Part shown: one piece after another, positions 36,323 to 44,742 of the stretch
Layout of the letters: every line of letters starts with the position of its first letter
How positions within the stretch are numbered: position 1 is the first letter of the stretch
Origin: Alphaproteobacteria bacterium
GTDB taxonomy: Bacteria; Myxococcota_A; UBA796; CAJQPC01
Direction: 5' to 3'
Assembly (NCBI GenBank): GCA_020632795.1
Contig: JACKEV010000016.1
Span: 186,001 to 250,000, forward strand
DNA: 64,000 nucleotides
The notes under the pieces: model-generated
Databases searched by the model: none
Seen by the model: the letters and a program-made list of their open reading frames with translations, nothing else
Told to the model about the DNA's origin: nothing
Program-made: the position numbers and the translations under genes

Positions 36323-37323
36323 AGGCCCTGCTCAGCTACCTCGGTCAGACATTGGTAGACATGAATCATGGCGCTCTCAAGCATGTTGTCCAGAAAAGGG
36401 ATGACGAAGCCAGGAGGCCAGTGATTCTGGATGAGATCGATGCGCATCTCAACTCGGATCGCCCATACACAGTCACTGGGTTCTCCAGGAGGAGGCGGCC
36501 AGTTTCCGGAATCACAGCCCAGACTGATCGTCGTTACCTGGTCATCCATCGGCCCCATGAGGTGCTCGGTGTGCCAGAACCAGCCCCAGGGGTCATCCCC
36601 TACGAATGTAGTGCCTTGCAGCTGCTCCAGCGGCGCGAAGCCGCCTTCGCTGATGGTCCATACTTCCAGGTTTTCACTGCGCAGGCTCAGGTAGAGATAC
36701 CCTGTGTCCTTCGCGGCGGGGCAGGCGCCCGCTGGTGGCTCCTGCAGGCGTTCACGGAGCCCCTTTCGGTTCAGCTTGCGCAGGCGCTCAGAGAGACTGG
36801 CGCTGCCCTCTCCTTGTGGGCCTGCGATGGCCAGAAGGTAGCTCTCCACGTCCTCGCCGCAGACGTCCCAGAGTCGGGCTGTGTCTCTCCAGCGCGTAGG
36901 GTCTTCTCGGTATTTTGCGATGCTCTCCAGGATCTGGTAGATGCGTGCGTTGCTCATCAGGTACGCCCCATGAGGTCCTTTCTCCTGGGTGGCGAACCAG
37001 TGGAGGGCGTGCAGTGGCGAGGTGGCATACGGATGGTCTCTGGGGAGGAAGGAGGTCCCTGAGAGCCCCGCGATCTTGCCGTCGGTGTCGGCGAGTCGGA
37101 GCTGCGCTTGGCCAAGGAGGTCCTGGATGCAGCCATGGGCGTGCTCAGGAGTCAAGGTCTCCACGCCGCAGGCTTGCGCTGCGTCGAGCCCGATGAGCTC
37201 AGCGACGCTGGAGTAAACGCCGTCGCCGGTGTACGTGGTCTTCACGTCAGGTGCAGGCTGGGCGAGGGCCAGACCGGTCCACAACATCAACATGGTGCGC
37301 TCCGTTTTTCGGTTCGTCGTCAT
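36319..37323 (-). CDS. Secreted protein of unknown function
   Basis: A 334-residue protein with a signal peptide (MLMLWTGLALAQPA). Two starts are possible: ATG 37323, giving a basic n-region (TTNRKTERT), or ATG 37293, which has a better ribosome binding site (GGAG). I recognise no domain. The mature part has eight or more cysteines and Trp-rich segments (DDPWGWFWHTEH), consistent with an extracytoplasmic protein. Its stop overlaps the start of the membrane sensor-ATPase, so the two are coupled; it may be the sensor's ligand-binding partner. Confidence 0.65.
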   Translation of the reverse strand: MTTNRKTERTMLMLWTGLALAQPAPDVKTTYTGDGVYSSVAELIGLDAAQACGVETLTPEHAHGCIQDLLGQAQLRLADTDGKIAGLSGTSFLPRDHPYATSPLHALHWFATQEKGPHGAYLMSNARIYQILESIAKYREDPTRWRDTARLWDVCGEDVESYLLAIAGPQGEGSASLSERLRKLNRKGLRERLQEPPAGACPAAKDTGYLYLSLRSENLEVWTISEGGFAPLEQLQGTTFVGDDPWGWFWHTEHLMGPMDDQVTTISLGCDSGNWPPPPGEPSDCVWAIRVEMRIDLIQNHWPPGFVIPFLDNMLESAMIHVYQCLTEVAEQGL

Positions 37324-37701
37324 GGTGGCTGATGGTTGGATGAGCGGCGGGCTCGCGTAGCTACGCGCTCCCCAGACCCGTCCCTACGCCTGAGAGCGCG
37401 AGGAGCGACGTTTCATCAGGAGCATCACCTCAAGGCCTCAGCTCAGGACTTCGCCGAAGTCTTCCGGAGAGGTCACCTCGGTGCGAGCCATCAGCGGACG
37501 GCTGGGGTGAGGCTGCACTCACAAACACATGTCATGACAGGTTTTCTGTTGCGCATGCTCCGTGAGGAGCGGCGGGGGGGGGCCGCCAGACCGCGCGAGC
37601 AGTTCCGGGCACAACGCCCCCCGTCGGCTCCCCCAGGCCCTCTCCGGCTCCCCCGACCCCCTCCAAACACCCCAAAATCGCCGTTCCCACCCCCCAGAAG
37701 A
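37324..37701. other. Intergenic region with a 14-bp palindrome
   Basis: There is no gene in these 378 nt. CGCGTAGCTACGCG (37354-37367) is a perfect 14-bp palindrome about 30 nt upstream of the secreted-protein gene and is a candidate operator. The 37580-37700 part is C-rich and lies downstream of the sulfatase-like gene. Confidence 0.4.
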
Positions 37702-39018
37702 CTACTCCAGATACCCCAGCTCCCGCAACTGCGCCTCGGTCTCCGCGTCCGGCTCCGGCGCCTCCCAGGTCTTCTGTTCGGCCAGGAGCTGCGTGCGCAG
37801 GCGCTCGATCGCCATCGTGTAGGTGTTGACCTGCCCCAGGTGCTTCGTGGAGACGTCCACGTCCGCCATCCGGTCGCGGGCGCGGTACAGCTCGACCTCG
37901 CCGTCGGCGTGACGCCGGTTGGGGTCGGTGTAGATGAAGGTCCACTCCGGGGTGGTCCAGCGGGCCTTGTGGGTGCCGCCGTAGAAGGTCTCCGAGTACG
38001 CGGCCTCCTTGGGGGTGTGGTCGGCCGCGCCGCGGACCTGCTCGGCCATGGAGGTGCCGTCGACCGGGTTGGTCGGCGCCACCCCGGCGAGGTCCAGCAC
38101 CGTGGGCCACACGTCCACGCTCTCGGCCAATCCCACCACCCGGTGCCCGCGGGCCACGCCGGGGCCATGCAGCACCCAGGGCACCTGCACGTTGGCGTCG
38201 TAGAGCATGCGCCCGTGGGCGTGCCCGGCGCGCTCGGGGAAGTTCAGGCCCTCGCCGTGGTCGCCCACCAGCACGAAGAGCCGCTGGTCCCGGCCCAACG
38301 CGGCGAGCCCCTCGTCCAGGGCCTCGATGGTGGCGTCCAGGTTGCGCAGCGCGGCGTCGTACTCGTCCACCGTCGCGGGCGGCACCATGCCGTGGGCCAG
38401 CATCCAGGCGTAGTCGCCCACCCCCAGGCCCAGCGGCGAGTGGGTGTCCACCACCAGGAGCTGCCCGTAGAGCGGCCCGTCGACCTCGGCCGCCAGCTTC
38501 AGCCACTCCTCGACCACGTACTCGCCGGGGAACTTGCGCCGGTCGTCGCGCCACAAGCCGGTGGCCTCGAAGTAGCTGTCGAAGCCCTGGGTCAGGTTGA
38601 AGTGGGCGTTGGCGTTGGGGTTGGCCGTGGCCCCCACCGTGGACCAGCCCGCCCCCGAGAAGACCTCGGCCAGGGTGGTGAAGTCCGGGTGCAGGCCCCG
38701 GCTGGAGCGCACGCTCTGCCGGGGGTGGTCGATGCCCAGGACCAGGGGGTAGCGGCCGGTCGTCAGCGAGCCCACCGCCGGGCGGGTCCAGGGGGCGGTG
38801 GCGATCATGCGCTCGAAGAGCACGCCGTCGTCCACCAGCCCGTCCAGGTAGGGCATCAGGTCGCGGGGGTTGCCGTAGGCCGGCATGCGGTCCGCGCGCA
38901 GGGTGCAGCCGATGAGCACGATGACCGTCTGCGGCGGCCCGTCGCCCGGGGTCGGCGGCGGGCGCACCCCGCAGCCGCTCAGGCCCAGCGCAAAAGCGAA
39001 CAGCGTTCTCTTTTTCAC
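37702..39018 (-). CDS. Sulfatase-fold lipoprotein with altered active site
   Basis: A 438-residue protein of the sulfatase/alkaline-phosphatase superfamily, starting at GTG 39018 behind GGAGG. The lipoprotein signal is MKKRTLFAFALGLSGC. Recognisable family blocks are VIVLIGCTLRADRMPAYG, WTRPAVGSLTTGRYP, VLVGDHGEGL and a C-terminal RELGYLE. Two deviations matter: the metal-binding Asp before TLRAD is Cys, and the nucleophile position (Cys or Ser, modified to formylglycine in sulfatases) is Thr. Phosphoethanolamine-transferase-like relatives use Thr, so a transferase or an inactive protein is possible. True sulfatase activity is unlikely. Confidence 0.75.
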   Translation of the reverse strand: MKKRTLFAFALGLSGCGVRPPPTPGDGPPQTVIVLIGCTLRADRMPAYGNPRDLMPYLDGLVDDGVLFERMIATAPWTRPAVGSLTTGRYPLVLGIDHPRQSVRSSRGLHPDFTTLAEVFSGAGWSTVGATANPNANAHFNLTQGFDSYFEATGLWRDDRRKFPGEYVVEEWLKLAAEVDGPLYGQLLVVDTHSPLGLGVGDYAWMLAHGMVPPATVDEYDAALRNLDATIEALDEGLAALGRDQRLFVLVGDHGEGLNFPERAGHAHGRMLYDANVQVPWVLHGPGVARGHRVVGLAESVDVWPTVLDLAGVAPTNPVDGTSMAEQVRGAADHTPKEAAYSETFYGGTHKARWTTPEWTFIYTDPNRRHADGEVELYRARDRMADVDVSTKHLGQVNTYTMAIERLRTQLLAEQKTWEAPEPDAETEAQLRELGYLE

Positions 39019-39091
39019 GATCCTCCTGCGTCGGGCTCTTGCTCTGGTAGCCGACCGGTGGGGGCCGCACCAGCGTTACCATGGGGGGCCG

Positions 39092-39931
39092 ATGGCCTTC
39101 CGTTACACCCGCCCGCGCCTCCGCCACAACCTCCTGACCCTGATCCTGCTCGCGATCATGGTCGCGATCGGCTCCACCGACGCCTTCGCGGAGGCCTGGC
39201 GGCGCCTGGTCACCACCCTGCCCGAGCCGGCGCTCCTGATCGGCGGCAGCCTCGTGCTCCACCTGATCACGTTCTGGGGGCTCGCCGCGCTCTACCACGT
39301 GGTCGACGCCCGCGACTGGCCCCGCTTCATCGCGAAGCACCGCATCCAGGACGGCCCCCGCCGCCGCCCGCCGACGGGCCGGGTGCTGCGGGTGGTGCTG
39401 CTGAACCAGCTCTTCTGGTCGCCGATGATGCTGGTGGGGATGACCGGCGCGCTGCTGGCCCGGGGCTGGAGCGCCTCCCCGGAGCTGCCCGGGGTGGGGC
39501 GGCTCGTGCTGGAGCTGGCCGGGCTGGGGGCGTGCTCGGTGCTCGTCTTCTACACGACCCACCGCTTCCTGCACCGGCCGTGGTGGATGAAGCACGTCCA
39601 CCGCGTCCACCACGAGTTCCGCACCACGGGCGCCCTGGCCAGCGAGTACGCCCACCCCTTCGAGTTCTGCGTGGGCAACTTCCTCACCCTGGCGCTGGGG
39701 GTGGTGGTGCTCGCGCCCTCGCTGGCGTCGATCTACGCCTTCACCGTGCTGGGCATCATGACCGTCGTGGTCCACCACGGGGGCTACGCGATCCCCTGGG
39801 CGCCCTGGCCGGTCCACCACGACTGGCATCACCACCGGTTCAACGAGATGTTCGGGACCCTGGGGGTGCTGGACCGGCTCCTGGGCACCGACGGCTCGTT
39901 CCGCAGCTTCACCGACGGGGAGGTGCGGTGA
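39092..39931 (+). CDS. Sterol desaturase / fatty acid hydroxylase superfamily protein
   Basis: A 279-residue di-iron membrane enzyme. ATG 39092 is chosen because the longer frame upstream covers the divergent sulfatase start region. Four or five membrane helices surround the histidine clusters THRFLH, HRVHHEF and HHDWHHHRF typical of PF04116. The family hydroxylates or desaturates sterols, fatty acids or alkyl ethers; the substrate here is unknown. Its stop overlaps the GTG start of a GT2 glycosyltransferase (GTGA), so both probably act on the same lipid. Confidence 0.82.
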   Translation: MAFRYTRPRLRHNLLTLILLAIMVAIGSTDAFAEAWRRLVTTLPEPALLIGGSLVLHLITFWGLAALYHVVDARDWPRFIAKHRIQDGPRRRPPTGRVLRVVLLNQLFWSPMMLVGMTGALLARGWSASPELPGVGRLVLELAGLGACSVLVFYTTHRFLHRPWWMKHVHRVHHEFRTTGALASEYAHPFEFCVGNFLTLALGVVVLAPSLASIYAFTVLGIMTVVVHHGGYAIPWAPWPVHHDWHHHRFNEMFGTLGVLDRLLGTDGSFRSFTDGEVR

Positions 39932-40695
39932 CGGCGCCGGGGGCGCTGCTCTCGGTGGTGATCCCGGCCTTCAACGAAGCGGCGCTGCTGCCGGTGACCC
40001 TCGGCCGGATCCGGCAGGCCCTGGAGGAGGCCTGCGATGCCCCTTGGGAGATCCTCGTCTGCGACAACGGCTCCACCGATGAGACCGCCTCCCGGGCCGC
40101 GGAGGCCGGCGCGCGGGTGGTCCACGAGCCCATCCGGCAGATCGCGCGGGCCCGCAACGCCGGGGCTGCGGCGGCGGAGGGGGCGTGGCTTTTGTTCATC
40201 GACGCCGACGCCTGGCCGACCCCGGCGCTGATGGCCGAGGTCATGGCGCTCATCCGGGGCGGCGCGCACGTGGGCTGCGGGGTCACGGTGCGGGTGGAGG
40301 GCGGCCCGCTTTGGAACAAGCTCTACACCGAGCGGCTGAACCCGAGCATGCGCCTGCTCAAGTGGAGCGGCGGGGTGTTCCTGCTGTGTCGGCGGGACGC
40401 CTTCCGGGCCATCGGGGGCTTCGCGGAGGGGCTGTACGCGATGGAGGAGATCGACTTCATCGCCCGGCTGCGCTGGCACGCCTGGCGGCGCGGGCTGAGC
40501 TTCGCGGTCCTGCACCGCAACCCGGTGGTGGTGCAGGGGCGGAAGGGGCCGTTCAGCCTGCGCCTGCTCGCCCGGCTGTTCGCCTCCACGGTCGTGGCGC
40601 TGGCGCTGTTCGCGCTGCATGTGCTGTCCTTGGGCCGGCTGCGGATTCGAGGGGGAAGGAGGCTCCTCAGCTACTGGTACGGCGCGCGGCGGTGA
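39928..40695 (+). CDS. Family 2 glycosyltransferase
   Basis: A 255-residue GT-A fold enzyme starting at GTG 39928, coupled to the hydroxylase gene. It opens with LLSVVIPAFNEAALLPVTL and has the nucleotide-binding CDNGSTDETAS and the metal-binding LLFIDADAWP (DxD). MEEIDFIARL marks the acceptor-side acidic motif. A C-terminal hydrophobic stretch (STVVALALFALHVL) suggests membrane association. Transfer of a sugar to a lipid acceptor is a sensible guess from its partner. Confidence 0.85.
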   Translation: MTAPGALLSVVIPAFNEAALLPVTLGRIRQALEEACDAPWEILVCDNGSTDETASRAAEAGARVVHEPIRQIARARNAGAAAAEGAWLLFIDADAWPTPALMAEVMALIRGGAHVGCGVTVRVEGGPLWNKLYTERLNPSMRLLKWSGGVFLLCRRDAFRAIGGFAEGLYAMEEIDFIARLRWHAWRRGLSFAVLHRNPVVVQGRKGPFSLRLLARLFASTVVALALFALHVLSLGRLRIRGGRRLLSYWYGARR

Positions 40696-40754
40696 GGGGT
40701 GTCACGCCGGGGGCGGCTGCCTCGTCCTCTCGGTGAACCCTGACGGAGAAGCCC

Positions 40755-41264
40755 ATGCCCTCCCCCGAAGACGCGCTGGCCCAGCTCAAGGCTTTTGAAG
40801 ATCACTACGGATACCCCGTCGACTGGATGCGGGCGCTGCTGGCGTCCTCGCCCCGGGCCTTCGAGGCCCTCAACGCGGTGCATCCTGCGGCCCAGCATCG
40901 CGAGCGGCTCGCGGCCCCCGACTACTGGGTGGCGAAGCTCGCGGCGGTCAAGGTCGAGGACTGCGGGGACTGCCTGCAGCTCAACGCGCGCCTGGCGCTG
41001 GAGGCCGGCGTGCCCCGCGCGGTCGTGCGCGCGGCGGTCTTCGACGAGGCGCTGCCCGACGAGCTGGAGGACGTGCGCGCCTACGCGGTCGCCGTCGCGG
41101 AGCACACGGACGCCCCGGAGGACGTCGAGGCCCGGGTGACGGCGCGGCTCGACGGCGGGCAGCTCCTGGAGCTGGGCCTGTGCATCGCCACCGGCAAGCT
41201 CTACCCCACCATCAAGCGCGCGGCGGGCTACACCCGGTCCTGTCGGCTCATCGAGGGGATTTGA
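40755..41264 (+). CDS. Carboxymuconolactone decarboxylase-family (AhpD-like) protein
   Basis: A 169-residue all-helical protein of the CMD/AhpD superfamily. It has the redox pair of AhpD-type members in KVEDCGDCLQLNARLAL (Cys-x-x-Cys), but no His at the usual downstream position. Such proteins often act as thiol-dependent peroxidase or disulphide partners. It stands alone, 59 nt after the glycosyltransferase gene. Its last codons overlap the -35 box of the tRNA-like gene's promoter. Confidence 0.75.
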   Translation: MPSPEDALAQLKAFEDHYGYPVDWMRALLASSPRAFEALNAVHPAAQHRERLAAPDYWVAKLAAVKVEDCGDCLQLNARLALEAGVPRAVVRAAVFDEALPDELEDVRAYAVAVAEHTDAPEDVEARVTARLDGGQLLELGLCIATGKLYPTIKRAAGYTRSCRLIEGI

Positions 41265-41289
41265 TCCGGGGCGCGGCCCGACGTATGCT
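41261..41289 (+). promoter_or_regulatory. Sigma-70-type promoter of the tRNA-like gene
   Basis: TTGATC (41261-41266), a 17-nt spacer and TATGCT (41284-41289) make a good promoter. Transcription would begin about 7 nt later, within a few bases of the tRNA 5' end at 41299. Confidence 0.6.
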
Positions 41290-41298
41290 GCCCATCGT

Positions 41299-41409
41299 GG
41301 ACCGTTAGCTCAGTTGGTAGAGCACCTGAACATGCGCACTCCGACAGGGGTGCCACAGCACTGCTTCACTTAAGGTTGGTGGTCGCAGGTTCGAGTCCTG
41401 CACGGTCCA
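41299..41409 (+). tRNA. tRNA-like gene with an over-long anticodon/variable region
   Basis: Most landmarks of a tRNA are perfect: acceptor GGACCGT (41299-41305) with ACGGTCC (41402-41408); D arm GCTC...GAGC (41308-41323) with AGTTGGTAGA loop; T arm GCAGG-TTCGAGT-CCTGC (41385-41401); discriminator A; no encoded CCA. The part between D and T arms is 61 nt instead of about 23, so the gene is about 38 nt too long. The extra DNA contains a seven-pair hairpin GCACTCC-GACA-GGGGTGC (41336-41353). A CTTAA near 41369 recalls a Lys(CTT) loop, but no standard anticodon stem forms. It could be an intron-bearing tRNA, a decayed tRNA, or a tRNA-like RNA. It has its own promoter. Confidence 0.7.
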
Positions 41410-41425
41410 CGCTCCTCCTTCCGAC

Positions 41426-42487
41426 CTACCCCGCCGCCACCCGCCGCGCCGGCTCCGGCATCCACCCCTCCGCGCGGAGCTGGTCCCACGCGACGCGCAG
41501 GTGCTCGGGCTTCAAGGTGTAGGCCTTCCGCGGGCTCCACGCCTGTACGCGTGCGATCGCCCGTTCGACGTCCTCGGCGGCGTCAGGGTCCTCCTGGGCC
41601 AGCCAGTGCAAAGTGGCCAGCAGCTCCAGGCCGTAGGGGGTTTCGAAGCCCGCGACCAGCGCGGCCACGCGCTCGAACAGCGCCCGGGTCCCCGCGTCCT
41701 CGGCGAGCAGCCGCCGGGCCTCGTCCAGGGCGTCGGGCAGCACGCGCAGCGGGGCCATCGGCCTGCGGTCGGCCAGGCCCCGGATGAAGTGCCCCTCCAA
41801 CGGCATGAGCAGGTGGTACAGGCGGTCGGAGTAGGGACCGTAGCGCTCAGCCTGGAAGCGCAGGTCCAGCCCGGCCCCGGCCCGCTCCATGAAGTAGGCG
41901 AGCTTCTGCACCTCCAGGTGCGTGATCTCGTGGTCCATGACCCGATACTGGTCCATCAGCGCGAGCACCGTGGCCCGGGTGGACGTCATCGTCGGGCGCT
42001 CGGTGCGGACGACGTGCTGGTCGGCCGGAGGCGCGCCGCCGGGCTCCCAGAGCAGCACATCGACGTCCTCCAGCGGGGCGAGGGCGTCGACGATGCAGCG
42101 CCGGACCTCCGGCCAGGGGAGCCCCCCCAGCCCCGCGCCCAGTGGGGGAATGGCCACCGAGCACACCCCGCGCTCCCGCAGCACCCGCGCCAGATCCACC
42201 AGCCCGGCCTCGACGTCCTCCATGCGGGAGGGCTGGCGCCAGTGTCGCTTGGTGGGGAAGTTGATGATGAGCCGGGGCCCGACGAGGTCACCGGTCTCGT
42301 AGACGTGCATGCACCCAGGGACGACCTCGCCGGCCTTCGCGGCCTGGCGGTAGGCCTTGAACATCGCCGGCCAGGCGCGCTTGTACTGGAGGGCGAGGCC
42401 CTTGCCCATGACGCCGACGCAGTTGACGGTGTTGACCAGGGCCTCGGCCTGCGCTTCGAGGATGTTGCCGGTGCCGGTGCGGATCAT
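41426..42487 (-). CDS. darG: DarG-type antitoxin (macro domain ADP-ribosylglycohydrolase)
   Basis: A 353-residue protein starting at ATG 42487, 7 nt after the toxin gene. Residues 1-155 form a macro domain with GNILEAQAEALVNTVNCVGVMGKGLAL and the catalytic loop PPLGAGLGGLPWPEV; this class removes ADP-ribose from thymidine in DNA. Residues 185-340 resemble the Panacea/SocA-like C-terminal domain of DarG (VMDHEITHLEVQKLAYFM...FQAERYGPYSDRL), which binds the toxin directly. Both neutralising functions therefore seem present. Confidence 0.88.
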   Translation of the reverse strand: MIRTGTGNILEAQAEALVNTVNCVGVMGKGLALQYKRAWPAMFKAYRQAAKAGEVVPGCMHVYETGDLVGPRLIINFPTKRHWRQPSRMEDVEAGLVDLARVLRERGVCSVAIPPLGAGLGGLPWPEVRRCIVDALAPLEDVDVLLWEPGGAPPADQHVVRTERPTMTSTRATVLALMDQYRVMDHEITHLEVQKLAYFMERAGAGLDLRFQAERYGPYSDRLYHLLMPLEGHFIRGLADRRPMAPLRVLPDALDEARRLLAEDAGTRALFERVAALVAGFETPYGLELLATLHWLAQEDPDAAEDVERAIARVQAWSPRKAYTLKPEHLRVAWDQLRAEGWMPEPARRVAAG

Positions 42488-42494
42488 GGTGTGA

Positions 42495-43136
42495 CTAGTA
42501 GTACCACTTCGAGACGACGGCGGCATGGGGCCGGTGCGCCGGGGCCGTGTCATGCAGGAGGCCCTCGACCCTGGACAGCGCGTGGGCGTCGCAGGCGGCG
42601 AGGCCACGGATCAGCGGCCAGGGCAGGCTGCGGTACACCAGGAACTCAGCCTGCTTGCGGCGCTGGAGGTCAGGATCGTCGGGGGTGCTCCACCGCTGCG
42701 CGGCCGTCGCGGACCAGTCCACCTGGTCGAGCTGGTCCAGGTCGGTGAAGAACCGGGTGAGCCCGCTCAAGGCGTGGCCATCGGAGAAGGCGAAGCGGCA
42801 GCCTGCGGCGACGACGTCCTGAACCGAAGTGACCAGATAAACCAGGTCCGCCTGCGAGCCCTCGAAGCCGACCACCCGACCGGTGTGGAGCTGGAGGAGC
42901 ATGGGGCTGCGCGCGCCGAAGTAGAACGGAACGAAGTCATGCAGGGTGCCCAGCCCCCCGGGCAGCCGCTTGAGCGCGCGCCGCTGTTGTACGTCCTCCC
43001 GGTGAGCGGATCGCCAGTCGAGCCCATCGTCCGGGGTGTGGGCTGGGGCGTGCAGCGCCCCCCGCGCCAGGTAGACGGCGAGGTTGTCGATGTGGACGAT
43101 GCGCAGCGCTGCGGTGTGGCCGTCCTTGAGCTTCAT
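42495..43136 (-). CDS. darT: DarT-type toxin (ssDNA ADP-ribosyltransferase)
   Basis: A 213-residue DUF4433/DarT toxin, which transfers ADP-ribose from NAD+ to thymidine in single-stranded DNA. Family features are present: RIVHIDNLAVYLARGAL (His/Asn for NAD+), FVPFYFGARSPMLLQL (Arg), and RRKQAEFLVYRSLP with the catalytic Glu. I start it at ATG 43136, which matches the usual short N-terminus; 43181 is an alternative. Neither has a strong ribosome binding site, which may keep toxin translation low. The toxin-first order with the antitoxin immediately downstream is typical. Confidence 0.88.
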   Translation of the reverse strand: MKLKDGHTAALRIVHIDNLAVYLARGALHAPAHTPDDGLDWRSAHREDVQQRRALKRLPGGLGTLHDFVPFYFGARSPMLLQLHTGRVVGFEGSQADLVYLVTSVQDVVAAGCRFAFSDGHALSGLTRFFTDLDQLDQVDWSATAAQRWSTPDDPDLQRRKQAEFLVYRSLPWPLIRGLAACDAHALSRVEGLLHDTAPAHRPHAAVVSKWYY

Positions 43137-43294
43137 CAGCGGGGGTCTTCGGGTCAGAGGGTGCGGTCGAGGTCGGGTCATAACGCCCCCAGCCTGGACC
43201 CGTAGCGCCCCGTCCTGCGCACGCCGCCGCCCGACGGCTACCATGCCGCTTGACCTCCTCCCCGTCACCCCTCTCCCTGGAGCGGACCCCCGCG

Positions 43295-44017
43295 ATGGCC
43301 TCCTGGCACGACGGCGCACCGCCCCCCCTGAGCATCCCGCCCCTCCCCGAGGGCCCCCGCAGCACCCACGCCCCGCGCGTGCTCATGCTGTACGGGAGCC
43401 TGCGGGAGCGCTCCTACTCCCGCCTGCTCGCCGAGGAGGCGGCGCGCCTGCTCGAAGGCCTCGGCTGCGAGGTCCGCTGGTTCCACCCCCACGCCCTCCC
43501 GCTCAAGGGACCCGGGCTGGACGAGCACCCCGAGGTCGTGCGGCTCCGGGAGCTGTCGCTGTGGTCCGAGGCCCAGGTCTGGAGCTGCCCGGAGATGCAC
43601 GGCACCCTCACCGGCGTGTTCAAGAACCAGCTCGACTGGCTCCCCCTGAGCCTGGGCGCGGTGCGGCCCACCCAGGGGCGGACCCTGGCGGTGATGCAGG
43701 TCTGCGGCGGCAGCCAGTCCTTCAACACGGTCAACACCCTGCGGGTGCTGGGGCGCTGGATGCGCATGATCACCATCCCCAACCAGTCCAGCGTGCCCAA
43801 GGCCTGGCAGGAGTTCCACGACGACGGGCGCATGAAGGACAGCGCCTACCGGGACCGCGTGGTGGACGTCATGGAGGAGCTGTACCGCTTCACCCTGCTC
43901 ACCCGGGACCTGCGGGAGGTGCTGGTGGACCGCTACAGCGAGCGGCGCGAGGCCGCCGCCAAGGCCCGCGAGGACGAGGGGCGGCCGCAGGACCGCATCG
44001 GGAAGTCGGGGCTGTAG
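43295..44017 (+). CDS. arsH: ArsH-type NADPH-dependent FMN reductase
   Basis: A 240-residue flavodoxin-like protein. It has the FMN loop YGSLRERSYSR and the ArsH-specific CPEMHGTLTGVFKNQLDWLP, VCGGSQSFNTVNTLR and MITIPNQSSVPKAW. ArsH oxidises trivalent organoarsenicals or reduces quinones and metals. No other ars gene lies nearby. ATG 43295 is preferred; the same frame extends upstream to a TTG at 43250. It diverges from darT and ends at a strong bidirectional hairpin. Confidence 0.88.
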   Translation: MASWHDGAPPPLSIPPLPEGPRSTHAPRVLMLYGSLRERSYSRLLAEEAARLLEGLGCEVRWFHPHALPLKGPGLDEHPEVVRLRELSLWSEAQVWSCPEMHGTLTGVFKNQLDWLPLSLGAVRPTQGRTLAVMQVCGGSQSFNTVNTLRVLGRWMRMITIPNQSSVPKAWQEFHDDGRMKDSAYRDRVVDVMEELYRFTLLTRDLREVLVDRYSERREAAAKAREDEGRPQDRIGKSGL

Positions 44018-44054
44018 GCCTTCGGGCCCCAGGGCGCACCCAGCAGCGGGCGTT

Positions 44055-44091
44055 GAGGACGTGGGCGCCGACCGTCAGCGCCCACGTCCTC
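44055..44091. terminator. Strong bidirectional terminator hairpin
   Basis: GAGGACGTGGGCGC (44055-44068) and GCGCCCACGTCCTC (44078-44091) form a perfect 14-pair stem with a 9-nt loop. It lies between the convergent arsH and DUF1826 genes and overlaps the stop codon of the latter. Confidence 0.8.
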
Positions 44092-44719
44092 ACGCCAGCA
44101 CGTCCAGCGTGAGCAGGACCCGTCGGCTGCCCGCAGGCACCGGCGGCGAGCGGTGTACGACCCCGCGCCCTTCGTTGCCAGGCCAGCGCTCCCCCTTGAA
44201 CAGGCCCACGGCCTGGGGGGGCAGTTGCCTCGGTCGGGCGCCAGGGCGGATCAAGCCCGTCTCGCCGAGGGACTCTCCGCGGCCCGCGTAGCCCAGCCAG
44301 CGCCGGTCCACGTCCGCCTCGGCCAGGAACTCCGTGCCGGCGCCTGCCCAGGTCGTGATCAGCCGGACGTCGACGCGGTCGACGTGGAAGGCGGGGCAGG
44401 TGGGGCGGTCGGTGGCGGTCAGCCGAAGCCCCAGCGCCTCGGCCCCCAGCAGGTCGGCCAGGACCGCCGACCAGCGCGCCACGTCTGTGGCCAGGGGCTC
44501 CTGCTCGGCGGCCAGGTGACCCCGGAGCGCGTCGGCCAGCGCGTCCGGGCGGCCCCGGAGCACGAGGCGGGTGTCGGTCGGCAGGCTCCAGGCCGCCCGG
44601 GTCAGCGCCGGATCGAAGGGGCGCTCGAGCACCACGAGGTGCACGTCGGGCTCATGGAGCCGGGTGAGCTGGGCGAGGGTGCGCACGGTCACGGCGGCCG
44701 GGGGCAGGCAGACGTTCAC
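44090..44719 (-). CDS. DUF1826 family protein
   Basis: A 209-residue protein starting at GTG 44719, with GGAG eight bases upstream. It has the DUF1826 pattern CPAFHVDRVDVRLITTWAG and a C-terminal VVHRSPPVPAGSRRVLLTLD, reminiscent of 2OG-oxygenase-like folds (His-x-Asp and His-Arg-Ser). DUF1826 genes commonly sit beside COG0523 GTPases in zinc-starvation regulons, exactly as here, where the two diverge across a palindromic site. Its biochemical role is unknown. Confidence 0.75.
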   Translation of the reverse strand: MNVCLPPAAVTVRTLAQLTRLHEPDVHLVVLERPFDPALTRAAWSLPTDTRLVLRGRPDALADALRGHLAAEQEPLATDVARWSAVLADLLGAEALGLRLTATDRPTCPAFHVDRVDVRLITTWAGAGTEFLAEADVDRRWLGYAGRGESLGETGLIRPGARPRQLPPQAVGLFKGERWPGNEGRGVVHRSPPVPAGSRRVLLTLDVLA

Positions 44720-44742
44720 GGGGACTCCAGGCGGGAGGCGAG

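Noticed and set aside
37336..39927. Very long plus-strand frame opposite the sulfatase-like gene
   Set aside because: Its first 860 codons are low-complexity antisense; only the 3' part from 39928 is a real gene (GT2).
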